Part shown: positions 23,587 through 32,219 of the stretch, in pieces | Numbering within the stretch: the first letter of the stretch is position 1 | Layout: every line of letters begins with the position of its first letter | Origin: Vicinamibacterales bacterium | GTDB taxonomy: Bacteria; Acidobacteriota; Vicinamibacteria; Vicinamibacterales; UBA8438 | NCBI GenBank assembly: GCA_958296065.1 | Contig: CATQHX010000032.1 | Span: 1-64,000, forward strand | Length of the DNA stretch: 64,000 nt | Direction: 5' to 3' | Program-made: the position numbers and the translations under genes | The notes under the pieces: model-generated | The model's database searches: none | What the model saw: only the letters and a program-made list of their open reading frames with translations | Told to the model about the DNA's origin: nothing

Positions 23587-25418
23587 TTCCTTGTGGCCGG
23601 GGCCTTCAGGTCCGCAAAGGTCCGCATGACCCCGAGTACCTGGACCGCTTCTTCGACCTCTTCCTCGTACGTGAGCGGAGTCGATGACGCCAGCCTGCGC
23701 TGCCGTAGCGGGATGCAGGCTCCCAGGCAGGCGATCAGTAGGGCGCATGCGGTGCTCCACCGCACCGGCGCGGCCAGAAGCCAGAGCTCCAGCCGCGCCG
23801 TCCAGTAGGCGTACGCCGTCAGGGCCAGGGCGTAGACCGGCCACAGGTACTTCACGTTCGCCTTGCCCGGCACGTAGCTGCAGGCGAACGGTACCTTGTG
23901 GAAGCGGCACAGCAGCAGCTCCGTCAGGCAGCCGGACATCAGCAGCCAGAACACGGTGTGTCCGACCGCCGGAGCCGGTCCCCAGAGCCAAGCGTAGGCC
24001 GGTAGGGTGGCGACGGCGATCGGCAGCGCGCCGAGCAGCCACATCGCCTTGCGCGCGCCGTTCAGGTACACCGCCTTGTCGTCGGTCTCGGTCATCCGGA
24101 AGATCCGGTTGGCACCCAGCTCCGTCGGCACCGTGAACAGGACCCGGAGCGCTACCAGCACGAAGAACGAGAGCACGAGCGGTATCGACAGCAGCCGAAC
24201 CGACGGTGCGGAGAGCGACTCGCTCAGGGCGCTCTCGGCGATGCCGGTGACCGGGCTCAGGAACGAGCCGACGACGAACGCCAAACCGAGGCCGACGTAA
24301 GCCGCGACGAGCAGCCGGTGGAGGCGGCTGCGCGCCAGGCTCCGTGCGGCGAACGCAACGAGGGCCTGCTCCAGCGGATGACGCAGAATGGTCGCGTTCG
24401 CCAGGCGGGTTGTCGTGCGTGAGACGAGACCGGCAGGTCGCGCGCCGTCCGGCGGTGTTTCCAGCGCCTGTTTCACGACCCTTCGAAACACGGCGCCGTA
24501 GGCAAGCATCGCGATCGAGCACGTGACCCCGAGCGCCAGCAGGCCGGCAGCGCCCAGACGTCGAAACGCTTCCGGGTCGAACCCCCAGAGGACCTCGTAG
24601 ATGCCGAGGAACCAGACTGGCGGCAACCAGATGCCGGCACGGCTGCTCGTCAGCCCGACGAACTGGTACGGGTTGTCCGCCGTCGCCAGCGCCTCGCTCG
24701 TCGCGGCCGGATCGATGGCGGCCAGCCTGACCAGCAGCCCGGGCGCGAAGACGAGCCATTCGATCTGGACGATGACGAACAGCAGTTGCGCGAGCATCGA
24801 TACCCGCCGCAGGAGGCGTTCTGGAAGGACGAGGGCGATGCACGCCTGCAGCGCCGCAAGGGCGAGAAACACCAGGAGGCCGGCGGACACCGTCGCGACG
24901 AAGTGCGCCACCGGGTAGCGCAGGAACGCCTCGAACGGAAGATAGCCTCCGGCAACGAGCGAAAAGAGCACGGTGCCCGGCAGGTTGACCATGATCGCGA
25001 AGCCGACCGCCACAGCGACCAGCGCCGCGAGCCTGGCGAGAACGATGGTGCTCGGGCGGATCGGCAGGCTGCCGAGCACCATCGCGTCGCGGCGGTCCGG
25101 AAAGAGCTTGTCCCACACCAGCACCGTGACGAACCCGACCGCCGCCATCGAGTAGCCGATGAAGTAGAGCTTCTGCGGCACCGCTCTGAGCGCCAGCTCC
25201 TCGGCGGTCATCCACGAGCCGTAGGACAACGAGAGGAGGAAGGTGAAGACCGCCGGGGGAATCATGAACACGGCGGCCAGCCAGAGCGCCGACTGACGCA
25301 GGTCGACCGTATCGGGGACGAGGTCGTTCTCGAAGAGCCCCCGGAGGAACGTGCGGAAGAGGACGCGGAATTGATCTCGCTCGCTACCGACTCCGAAGTC
25401 GCGCCCGCTGTTCGTCAC
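23526..25418 (-). CDS. ABC-2 type transporter permease (large, multi-spanning)
   Basis: A 630-residue integral membrane protein with a dozen or more hydrophobic helices across its length and little soluble sequence. It is encoded immediately after the ABC ATPase gene with a four-base overlap (ATGA at 25415-25418), so it is the membrane partner of that ATPase. The cargo is unknown. The last residues (after VMRTFADLKAP) are Ser/Pro/Arg-rich and are encoded antisense to the PIN remnant, so the natural C-terminus may have been replaced. It is last in the padR-ADOP-ADOP-ATPase-permease run. Confidence 0.85.
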   Translation of the reverse strand: MTNSGRDFGVGSERDQFRVLFRTFLRGLFENDLVPDTVDLRQSALWLAAVFMIPPAVFTFLLSLSYGSWMTAEELALRAVPQKLYFIGYSMAAVGFVTVLVWDKLFPDRRDAMVLGSLPIRPSTIVLARLAALVAVAVGFAIMVNLPGTVLFSLVAGGYLPFEAFLRYPVAHFVATVSAGLLVFLALAALQACIALVLPERLLRRVSMLAQLLFVIVQIEWLVFAPGLLVRLAAIDPAATSEALATADNPYQFVGLTSSRAGIWLPPVWFLGIYEVLWGFDPEAFRRLGAAGLLALGVTCSIAMLAYGAVFRRVVKQALETPPDGARPAGLVSRTTTRLANATILRHPLEQALVAFAARSLARSRLHRLLVAAYVGLGLAFVVGSFLSPVTGIAESALSESLSAPSVRLLSIPLVLSFFVLVALRVLFTVPTELGANRIFRMTETDDKAVYLNGARKAMWLLGALPIAVATLPAYAWLWGPAPAVGHTVFWLLMSGCLTELLLCRFHKVPFACSYVPGKANVKYLWPVYALALTAYAYWTARLELWLLAAPVRWSTACALLIACLGACIPLRQRRLASSTPLTYEEEVEEAVQVLGVMRTFADLKAPATRNQSSIPSTSTPADRPAARRR

Positions 25419-26170
25419 AGCTTCATCGCCTCCACCAGCTCGCCCGCGACCTGCTCGGCGTCGCGCTGCCCCGCGAGCTGCGTGAACACTCCCTCGAGCG
25501 ATGGCTGGCGCATCAGCGCCCGCAACCGTTCGACGCGATCCGCCGCGACCACCTGCCCCTCCCGCAGGATGACGACCGACGAGCAGATCTGCTCGACCAT
25601 CTCGAGAATGTGCGAGCTGTAGAGGACCATCTTGCCGTCGGCCGCGAGGGCCCGAATGAGCTGCTTCAGGACAAGGGTGGCGCCGACGTCGAGTCCGGAC
25701 GAGGGCTCGTCGAGCAGGACGATGTCCGGGTCGTGCAGCAGTCCGGCCGCGATCAGGACCTTCTGCCGCATGCCTTTCGAATAGGCCGCGAGCCGCGCAT
25801 GCCGGTCGTTGTAGATGCCGAAGAGGCGCAGAAACCGTTCGATCTTCTCGGCGAGCACGTCGGGCTCGATCCGGCGCAGCCGTCCGACGAGCATGAGGTA
25901 CTCGGGGCCGGTCAGGTAGGAGTACAGATCGGGTGTCTCCGGCACGTACCCGATCCGCCGCCGGTGGCCGAGGATGTCGCGATGGAGGTCTTTGCCATCT
26001 ACGCGGATCTCGCCGTCCGAGGGCTCGATGAGCCCGGCCACCATGTTGACCGTGGTCGACTTCCCGGAGCCGTTGGGTCCGAGATAGCCGAGCACCTCGC
26101 CGGGACGTGTCGTGAAGCTGATGTCGCGGACCGCGGCCAGCGCACCGTAGTACTTGGAGACCCCTGCCAT
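25415..26170 (-). CDS. ABC transporter ATP-binding protein
   Basis: A 251-residue ABC ATPase with Walker A GPNGSGKST (residues 31-39), a signature-like YSKGMRQ, Walker B IVLLDEPSSGLD and the switch His in YSSHILE, all intact. It resembles CcmA/NatA-type exporters that pair with ABC-2 permeases and is coupled by overlap to the permease gene. The N-terminus is odd: the best ribosome-binding site (GGAAGGA) precedes an ATG at 26178 whose frame (MLEWQG) is wrong, while the family-like start MLE(L)AGVSKYYG would need one extra base between the two. The in-frame ATG at 26170 rescues translation with little loss. Confidence 0.9.
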   Translation of the reverse strand: MAGVSKYYGALAAVRDISFTTRPGEVLGYLGPNGSGKSTTVNMVAGLIEPSDGEIRVDGKDLHRDILGHRRRIGYVPETPDLYSYLTGPEYLMLVGRLRRIEPDVLAEKIERFLRLFGIYNDRHARLAAYSKGMRQKVLIAAGLLHDPDIVLLDEPSSGLDVGATLVLKQLIRALAADGKMVLYSSHILEMVEQICSSVVILREGQVVAADRVERLRALMRQPSLEGVFTQLAGQRDAEQVAGELVEAMKL

Positions 26171-26228
26171 TCGAGCATGCGACTGTCCTTCCGGATCGAC
26201 GTCGTGCTTTCTCTATGGCTTGGCACGG

Positions 26229-28856
26229 CTACTCGTGGCGCAGCGCGACCATCGGATCGAGCCGCGCTGCGCGCCGCGCCGGCAGGAGGCACGCGACGAC
26301 CGCCACGCCGCCGAGCAGTACGGCGACGGATACTTGCGTGACCGGGTCGGCCGGCGGCGTGTCGACTAGCCAGCTCTCGAACAGCCTCCCGACCGTGAGC
26401 GCACCCCAGATCCCGATGGCAAGTCCCAGGCCCAGTTGGACAAGTCCCCGCCGTAGAACCATCCAGCCCACCTGCCCCGTCCCGGCCCCCAACGCCATGC
26501 GGAGCCCGATCTCCTGCGTGCGCTCGGTCACGGCGTACGCGGTCACTCCGTACAGGCCGACGGCGGACAAGACCAGGGCGACCCAGGCAAAGGCGCCAAG
26601 GAGCGCCCCGATGAGCCGCGGGATGAAGCGGGTCTGGGCGAGTACGCCGTCCAGCGTCCACACGCGGGCAATCGGAAGATCCGGGTCGAGCCTGCGCACT
26701 AGCTCTCGCGCCGCGCCGCCGGCGGCCGTGCCGGCCACGCCGCGCACCAGAAGATGCTGGAACGGAATCGGGTCCGCGCGATACGGGAGGTAGGCGATCG
26801 GGCCGGGCGCGCCCGACATGGTCTGTCGCACCGTCGGCGAGATGCCGACGATCGTCAACCAGGGCGCGTTCTCGTCCGACTCGTCGCGCCTCGTCAGGCG
26901 AATGCGCCGCTCGAGCGGATCCTCGTTCGGGAAGAACAGGTCCGCGAAGCGCCGGTTGACGACGACGCTGTCGTTGCCCGCGGTCCCGTCGCGGTCGGTG
27001 AACGCACGGCCCTGCTGCAGGCGAAGGCCCAGCGCCTCGAAGTAGTCATCGGCGATGGTGATGACGCCGGCGGTTGGCGGCGGGTCGCCGTCGGATGCGG
27101 GCCGGCCGTCGATGGCGAGCGCGTGGGACGCGGCGACAGGGGCGAACGGGATGGCGCCGGCGCTCGTCGCCGACGCGATCCTCGGGTCGGCCGCTGCCTG
27201 CTCGTCGAATGCGCGGAAGAACCCTACCCGCTGCCCGGCCGTGGGGTAGCGGTCTTCCGGAAGGAAGAGTTGGATGGTCGTCACGTCCGCCGTGTCGATG
27301 ACACGGTTGGCGAGTGCGACCGTCAGCAGACTGCGTGCCATCAGGCCGGCGCCTGCCAGCAGGACCAGCGTCAGCGCCAGTTGCGCCGTTACGAGCCATC
27401 CAATCCAACGGCGCGCCGGGGGGCCTGCGGTCCCGACTCGCCCGGCCGTGGTGACGAGGTCGCGCACGTTCGCTTTCGATGTGTGCACGGCGGGCGCCAG
27501 TCCGAACACCAGAGCGGTCGACAGACACGTTGCGGCCACGAATGCCAGCACCCGGCCGTCGAGGTCGAAGTCGATCCAGTACGGGGCCATCAACGGCTCG
27601 AATCCCATCGAAAGCAGGCGCGCGCCCAGCGCGGCGAGTCCCAGGCCCAGCGCTCCGGCCAGACTGGCGAGCAAGAGGCACTCGACGAGCAGTTGTCGCC
27701 CGATTCGCGCTCGTGTCGCGCCCAGCGACACGCGCATGGCGACCTCCCGGGACCGGCGTCCGGCGCGCGCCAGGAGCAGGTTGGCGCCGTTCGCGCAGGC
27801 GATGAGCAGCACGACGCCGGCAGCGGCCAGCAGTGCCGTCAGGACCGGTCGGAACGTGCCGTTGTAGTGCTCGTTGAACCGATCGACCCAGGGCTGAAAT
27901 CCCTCGTTCGTGTCGGGATGGGTTGCCGCGAGGGCCGCGGCGATGCCATCGAGATCCGCCTGGGCCCGGGAGACGGTCATCCCGTCCGCGAGACGGCCCA
28001 CGGCTCGGAAGACCCGCTGATCGCGCGCGTGGTCGGCCAGGCCGGGTGTAACCCCCAGCGGCTGCCAGAGTTCCGCCCACTGCGGAAACGCGAAGCCGGG
28101 GGGCATCACGCCGACGACGGTCGCGGGCGCGTCGTTGACGCGAACGACCCGGCCGAGCACCTCCGGGTCCGCGCCGTAGCGGCTCGTCCAGATGCCGTGT
28201 CCGAGCATCACCACGGCCGGTGCGCCGGCGCCATCGTCTTCGGGCGAGAAGTCGCGGCCGAGCAGCGGCTCGACGCCGAGCAGGCGAAAGGTGTTCGCCG
28301 TGACGCGCGCGCCGAAGTACCGTTCGGTCGCCAGGCCCGGGTCGCCGACGTTCAGTGCCGGCTCGCTGTAGGCCGCGATGTCCTCGAAGCTCGCCGCCGT
28401 GATACGCCAGTCCCGGAAGTCGAGATACGAGACGCCCTGCTCGCGGCCGTCGGCGTCGCGCATCGCCAGTGCCATGATGCGCTCCGCATCGTCCACCGGC
28501 AGGCCGCGGACCAGGATCGTGTTGTACACCGTGAACGCCGTGCTCGTGAGTCCGATTCCGAGCCCGAGGGCAAGGACCGCGGCCGCAGCGAACCAGCGTT
28601 CCTTCACGAGCAGGCGCGCGGCGAACCGCAGGTCCTGCCATGTCTCTTCCAGCCAGCGCACGCCGCGCGCGTCGCGGCACATCTCCTTGACCTGGTCGAG
28701 CCCGCCGAACTCGAGGCGCACTCGCCGGCGCGCCTCCCGCGCGGACATGCCGGCCCGGATGTGGTCGGCCACCTGCCGCTCGACGTGGTCGCGCAGCTCG
28801 GCGTGCAGCTCGTGTTCCGACCGATCGCGGTTCACCATGCGGGTCCACCAGCTCAT
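26229..28856 (-). CDS. ADOP-type ABC permease (MacB/FtsX superfamily)
   Basis: An 875-residue permease of the acidobacterial duplicated orphan permease type. It has a cytoplasmic N-terminal segment with HELHAELRDHVERQVADHIR and REARRRVRLEFGGLDQVKE, then an FtsX/MacB core: first transmembrane helix near residue 90, a periplasmic MacB domain (YLDFRDW, VVGVMPPGFAFP), a three-helix membrane block, a second periplasmic domain and a final membrane block ending ARLDPMVALRHE. Such permeases lack a fused ATPase. An ATPase gene lies downstream, but it pairs more naturally with the ABC-2 permease. GGAGGAG four bases upstream of the ATG fixes the start. It follows the other ADOP gene by 43 bases. Confidence 0.92.
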   Translation of the reverse strand: MSWWTRMVNRDRSEHELHAELRDHVERQVADHIRAGMSAREARRRVRLEFGGLDQVKEMCRDARGVRWLEETWQDLRFAARLLVKERWFAAAAVLALGLGIGLTSTAFTVYNTILVRGLPVDDAERIMALAMRDADGREQGVSYLDFRDWRITAASFEDIAAYSEPALNVGDPGLATERYFGARVTANTFRLLGVEPLLGRDFSPEDDGAGAPAVVMLGHGIWTSRYGADPEVLGRVVRVNDAPATVVGVMPPGFAFPQWAELWQPLGVTPGLADHARDQRVFRAVGRLADGMTVSRAQADLDGIAAALAATHPDTNEGFQPWVDRFNEHYNGTFRPVLTALLAAAGVVLLIACANGANLLLARAGRRSREVAMRVSLGATRARIGRQLLVECLLLASLAGALGLGLAALGARLLSMGFEPLMAPYWIDFDLDGRVLAFVAATCLSTALVFGLAPAVHTSKANVRDLVTTAGRVGTAGPPARRWIGWLVTAQLALTLVLLAGAGLMARSLLTVALANRVIDTADVTTIQLFLPEDRYPTAGQRVGFFRAFDEQAAADPRIASATSAGAIPFAPVAASHALAIDGRPASDGDPPPTAGVITIADDYFEALGLRLQQGRAFTDRDGTAGNDSVVVNRRFADLFFPNEDPLERRIRLTRRDESDENAPWLTIVGISPTVRQTMSGAPGPIAYLPYRADPIPFQHLLVRGVAGTAAGGAARELVRRLDPDLPIARVWTLDGVLAQTRFIPRLIGALLGAFAWVALVLSAVGLYGVTAYAVTERTQEIGLRMALGAGTGQVGWMVLRRGLVQLGLGLAIGIWGALTVGRLFESWLVDTPPADPVTQVSVAVLLGGVAVVACLLPARRAARLDPMVALRHE

Positions 28857-28899
28857 CGCGCTCCTCCACCGGCGGAGCCGGGAATCGGATGCTCTTTCG

Positions 28900-31701
28900 T
28901 CACTGTCGCAAGACCGTGCCCAGCTCGATTCGCACCACGCGCGCCGCCGGACCGATACACGCGACGAGCGAGACACCGAGGACCAGGGAACAGACGGCGA
29001 CGACGATCCAGGGGTCGGCGAGGCTGGTCTCGAAGAGGGTCAGGTTCAGCGTCCGGTCCGATGCGACGGCCAGGAGCAGTCCGGCGGCCAGGCCGGCCAG
29101 CACGCACGTCAGGGTCGAGCGCAGCAACCCGGCGAGAACCCGGCTCCGGCGCGCACCGAGCGCCTGACGTAGCGCGGCCTCGCGCAGTCGCCGGTTTGCG
29201 GTATCGCTCACCATGCCGAAGACGCCAATCGCCGCCAGCAGGGCGGACCCGAGTCCGAACGGGAGCAGCAGCCCGCTCTGGAACCGTTCCCGTGACAGCG
29301 CGCGATCGACGAGCTCCGCCGTGGTGAGGTCGGCGCTCATCGGCTGCTCCGGATCCATTTCGGCGAGCGCACTGCGCAGGATTGCCCTGGCGGTGGCGGG
29401 GCCGGCTGACGCACGGACTACCACGTACCGCAACGGGATGGCCGTCTGCGTGTAGGGCAGGAACACGTCGCCGCTGACTTCCTGCACCCGGCGGTATCGG
29501 CCGTCGGCGACGACGCCGACGATGCGGTACGAGCGCGGGGCGTTGCGGCCGCCGATAAACCGCTGTCCGACCGCTTCCCGCGGCGACCCGTACATCTCGC
29601 GGGCGACGCTGTCGCTGACGATGGCTACCAGCGGCCAGCGCTCTGACGCTGACTCCACGGTGCCCGACGGCTGGCGCTCGGCGGGAGCCCCGGTGGCTGC
29701 CGACGGGAGTCGCTCGTCGGTCGACTCGGTGGGTGCCCCCGGTTGGGGCCGGTTCGTGGACCCCGCGGCGGGTTGTGATGCGCGGGCCGCCCCGGCGCCG
29801 GCCGCGGTCAGGGCATCCGTCTCCGAGAAGCCCCGGCCGGCTAGCAGCGGGGTGCCGATGGCCTCGAACCAGGTCGGCGTGACGACCTCCAGGTTCAGAA
29901 TGGAGTTGTCCCCCGCGCGCTCGGCGGACTGGCCGGGAAGCCGGTAGGGGAGGTCCCAGCCGATCACGCCTTCGAGCGGTCTCAGCAGCGCCGCGCCGGC
30001 GGCCTCTACTTCCGCGTTCGCTTCCAGCCGCGCAATCACGTCCCGGAAGAACCGCCGCCGCGCCGCTGCATCGGGGTAGCGCACGCGGCTCGGGTTGACG
30101 AAGGCGGTCAGGGCGCTCTCGCGGTCGAAGCCCAGGTCGGCGCCGCGCAGGTTGAGGAAGCTCACGGTAAGCGCGCCGGCGATGATCAGTAAAACCACCG
30201 TTCCGGCTACCTCGACGGCGAGCAGCGTTCCGGCGATGCGCGCGGCACGGTCCGAACCCCCGCCGCCGGCCGTATTGCGGCGCAGGAGCGCATCGATGGA
30301 CGAGTCCCTGACCATCGTCAACGGGACGCACCCGATGCCGAGGGTGACCAGTACGAGACACCCCCCGGCGAACAGGAGCGTCCACCCACCGATCGTTGCC
30401 GACGCAATCCGCGGAATGTCTTCCGGCGCGAGCGCGACCACGGCATCCAGGATCGCGACCGCGACGCCGATCCCCATGATCGTGCCGATGGTGGCGAGGA
30501 CCAGACCCTCGGCGACGAACTGGCGCAACAGGTGGCGGGTCGACGCGCCCAGGCCGAGGCGCAGCGCCACTTCGCCGCCGCGGCGCGCCGCGCGTGTCGC
30601 CTGCAACCCGCTCAGGTTGACGCCGGCGACCAGCAGCAGGACGATCGCCCCGGCGAATAGCAACGACGCGACGACCTGGCCGCTACCGATGATGTGATCG
30701 CGTAGCGGCGTGAGCGCCGCCACCTGTTCCCCGGTGTTCGAGCCTGGCCGTTGCGCCTCCAGTCCCGACACGATCCCGTCCAGTTCGGCCGTCGCCTGTG
30801 CGTGCGACACGCCCGGGCGCAGGCGCCCGATCACCTGCAGGAACACCGTCCGGTTGTTGGCCAGTCCGGGCCGCGTGCCGAGCGCCGTGAAGACGTCGAC
30901 GCCCCGCGGAAAGACGACTCCGGCCGGTAGTACGCCGATCACCGTGAAGTCGATGCCGGTGAGCGTCAGGCCGGATCCGATCACACCGGGATCGGCACCG
31001 AGGATGTTCGTCCAGAACGCGTGGGTGACGATGACGGTCGGCTGCGCTCCCTCCCGGTCGTCCGTCGCCCTGAAGGTGCGGCCGAGCAATGGCCGTACGC
31101 CGAGCACGTCGAAGAACTCGGCGGTGACGCGCGCACTCTCGATGGCGACCGGATCGCCGCGGCCGGTCAGGACGTAGCTGTATCCGTAGACGGTGGTCGG
31201 CAGGGCGGCGAGGCTCTCGAAGCTGGTCGACTGCGCCCGCCACGCCAGGAACTCCGGATAGGAGAGCTCGATGAGGCGCGTCGGGTCGGTCCGGCTGGTC
31301 TTCCAGCCGGCGACGAGGCGCTGTTCCTGTGCAAACGGAAGGGGTTGGAGCACGACGGCGTCCAGCACCCCGAACATCGCAGTGCTCGCGCCGATGCCGA
31401 TGGCCAGCGTGGCAATGGCGAACCACGAGACTCCCGAGGAACGGTCCTTGAGCTGCCGTCGGAGGGCGTAGTGCAGATCGCGTCCGAGGTCCTCCATCCA
31501 CCGGGTGCGGTGGACGTCGCGGCACAGCTCCTTGACCTGGTCGAGGCCGCCGAACTCGAGGCGCGCCCGGCGGCGGGCCTCGCCCGCGGACATCCCCGCT
31601 CGGACGTAGTCGGCCACCTGCCGCTCGACGTGGTCGCGCAGCTCGGCGTCCAGCTCGTCCTCTGCCCGGCAGCGAAGCCGAGGCCGCCGCCACCAGCTCA
31701 C
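28900..31701 (-). CDS. ADOP-type ABC permease (MacB/FtsX superfamily)
   Basis: A 933-residue paralogue of the downstream ADOP permease, with the same layout: N-terminal ELDAELRDHVERQVADYVR and ARRRARLEFGGLDQVKELCR, a first membrane helix near residue 95, two MacB-like periplasmic domains and two membrane blocks, ending RIELGTVLRQ. A Pro/Ser/Ala-rich insertion (about residues 620-680, with repeated PGA/PTE-like stretches) interrupts the second periplasmic domain and is absent from the neighbour. The start is GTG at 31701, overlapping the padR stop by four bases (GTGA), with GGAGG upstream. Co-transcribed with padR, it is probably under PadR control and exports an unknown compound or acts in envelope homeostasis. 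Confidence 0.92.
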   Translation of the reverse strand: MSWWRRPRLRCRAEDELDAELRDHVERQVADYVRAGMSAGEARRRARLEFGGLDQVKELCRDVHRTRWMEDLGRDLHYALRRQLKDRSSGVSWFAIATLAIGIGASTAMFGVLDAVVLQPLPFAQEQRLVAGWKTSRTDPTRLIELSYPEFLAWRAQSTSFESLAALPTTVYGYSYVLTGRGDPVAIESARVTAEFFDVLGVRPLLGRTFRATDDREGAQPTVIVTHAFWTNILGADPGVIGSGLTLTGIDFTVIGVLPAGVVFPRGVDVFTALGTRPGLANNRTVFLQVIGRLRPGVSHAQATAELDGIVSGLEAQRPGSNTGEQVAALTPLRDHIIGSGQVVASLLFAGAIVLLLVAGVNLSGLQATRAARRGGEVALRLGLGASTRHLLRQFVAEGLVLATIGTIMGIGVAVAILDAVVALAPEDIPRIASATIGGWTLLFAGGCLVLVTLGIGCVPLTMVRDSSIDALLRRNTAGGGGSDRAARIAGTLLAVEVAGTVVLLIIAGALTVSFLNLRGADLGFDRESALTAFVNPSRVRYPDAAARRRFFRDVIARLEANAEVEAAGAALLRPLEGVIGWDLPYRLPGQSAERAGDNSILNLEVVTPTWFEAIGTPLLAGRGFSETDALTAAGAGAARASQPAAGSTNRPQPGAPTESTDERLPSAATGAPAERQPSGTVESASERWPLVAIVSDSVAREMYGSPREAVGQRFIGGRNAPRSYRIVGVVADGRYRRVQEVSGDVFLPYTQTAIPLRYVVVRASAGPATARAILRSALAEMDPEQPMSADLTTAELVDRALSRERFQSGLLLPFGLGSALLAAIGVFGMVSDTANRRLREAALRQALGARRSRVLAGLLRSTLTCVLAGLAAGLLLAVASDRTLNLTLFETSLADPWIVVAVCSLVLGVSLVACIGPAARVVRIELGTVLRQ

Positions 31702-32045
31702 CGCGCGCCTCCGCCCGCGGTGCCGAGAATCAGCCCGACGGCCTCTGACAGCCGGGCCCAGCTCTCGGTCTCCTCCTGCAACCGTGCGCGGCCCTTCGGC
31801 GTCAGGCGATAGAACTTCGCGTCGCGGCCGGTGTCGGACGGCTTCCATTCCGCGGCCAGCAGTCCCCGCCGTTCCAGCCGGTGCAGCGCGGGGTAGAGCG
31901 AGCCCTGCGGCACCTGGAGCACGTCGCGCGAGACCTGCTTGATGCGCTGGGCGATGCCGTAGCCGTGAATCGGGCCGGTGGCCGCGACCTGCAGCACCAG
32001 CAGGTCGAGGGTGCCTTGCGGCAGGTCCGTCCGGGCCGTGGTCAT
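31698..32045 (-). CDS. PadR family transcriptional regulator
   Basis: A 115-residue winged-helix repressor. It opens with LPQGTLDLLVLQVAATGPIH, then GYGIAQRIKQVSRDVLQVPQ and GSLYPALHRLERRGLL, the PadR signature, followed by a short C-terminal dimerisation helix. It is first in an operon with two ADOP permeases, an arrangement typical of Acidobacteria, and overlaps the first permease by four bases. It probably represses its own operon through the 11-bp palindrome at 32062-32091. The inducing ligand is unknown. Confidence 0.93.
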   Translation of the reverse strand: MTTARTDLPQGTLDLLVLQVAATGPIHGYGIAQRIKQVSRDVLQVPQGSLYPALHRLERRGLLAAEWKPSDTGRDAKFYRLTPKGRARLQEETESWARLSEAVGLILGTAGGGAR

Positions 32046-32061
32046 CTCTCCATGCCTCTGG

Positions 32062-32095
32062 CTTCTACATGTACAGGATCACATGTAGAAGGTCA
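32062..32095 (-). promoter_or_regulatory. PadR operator palindrome and promoter
   Basis: CTTCTACATGT (32062-32072) is perfectly inverted in ACATGTAGAAG (32081-32091), with an 8-base spacer. PadR proteins are known to bind ATGT/ACAT-type dyads. On the minus strand a -35-like TTGACC (32095-32090) is followed 17 bases later by TACATG preceded by TG, a plausible extended -10. The operator would then cover the promoter, consistent with autorepression. Confidence 0.72.
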
Positions 32096-32219
32096 AGGTG
32101 TTGGGAGAGGATTCGTCAAGGGTGCCACGGCGTCAACGCGTTCACAACCCGCGGGCTGGTGGGGACTGGGTCGAACCTCTACCGCTGCAGTCGAGGTCCG
32201 GCCCGTCGTCCCACGGTTC

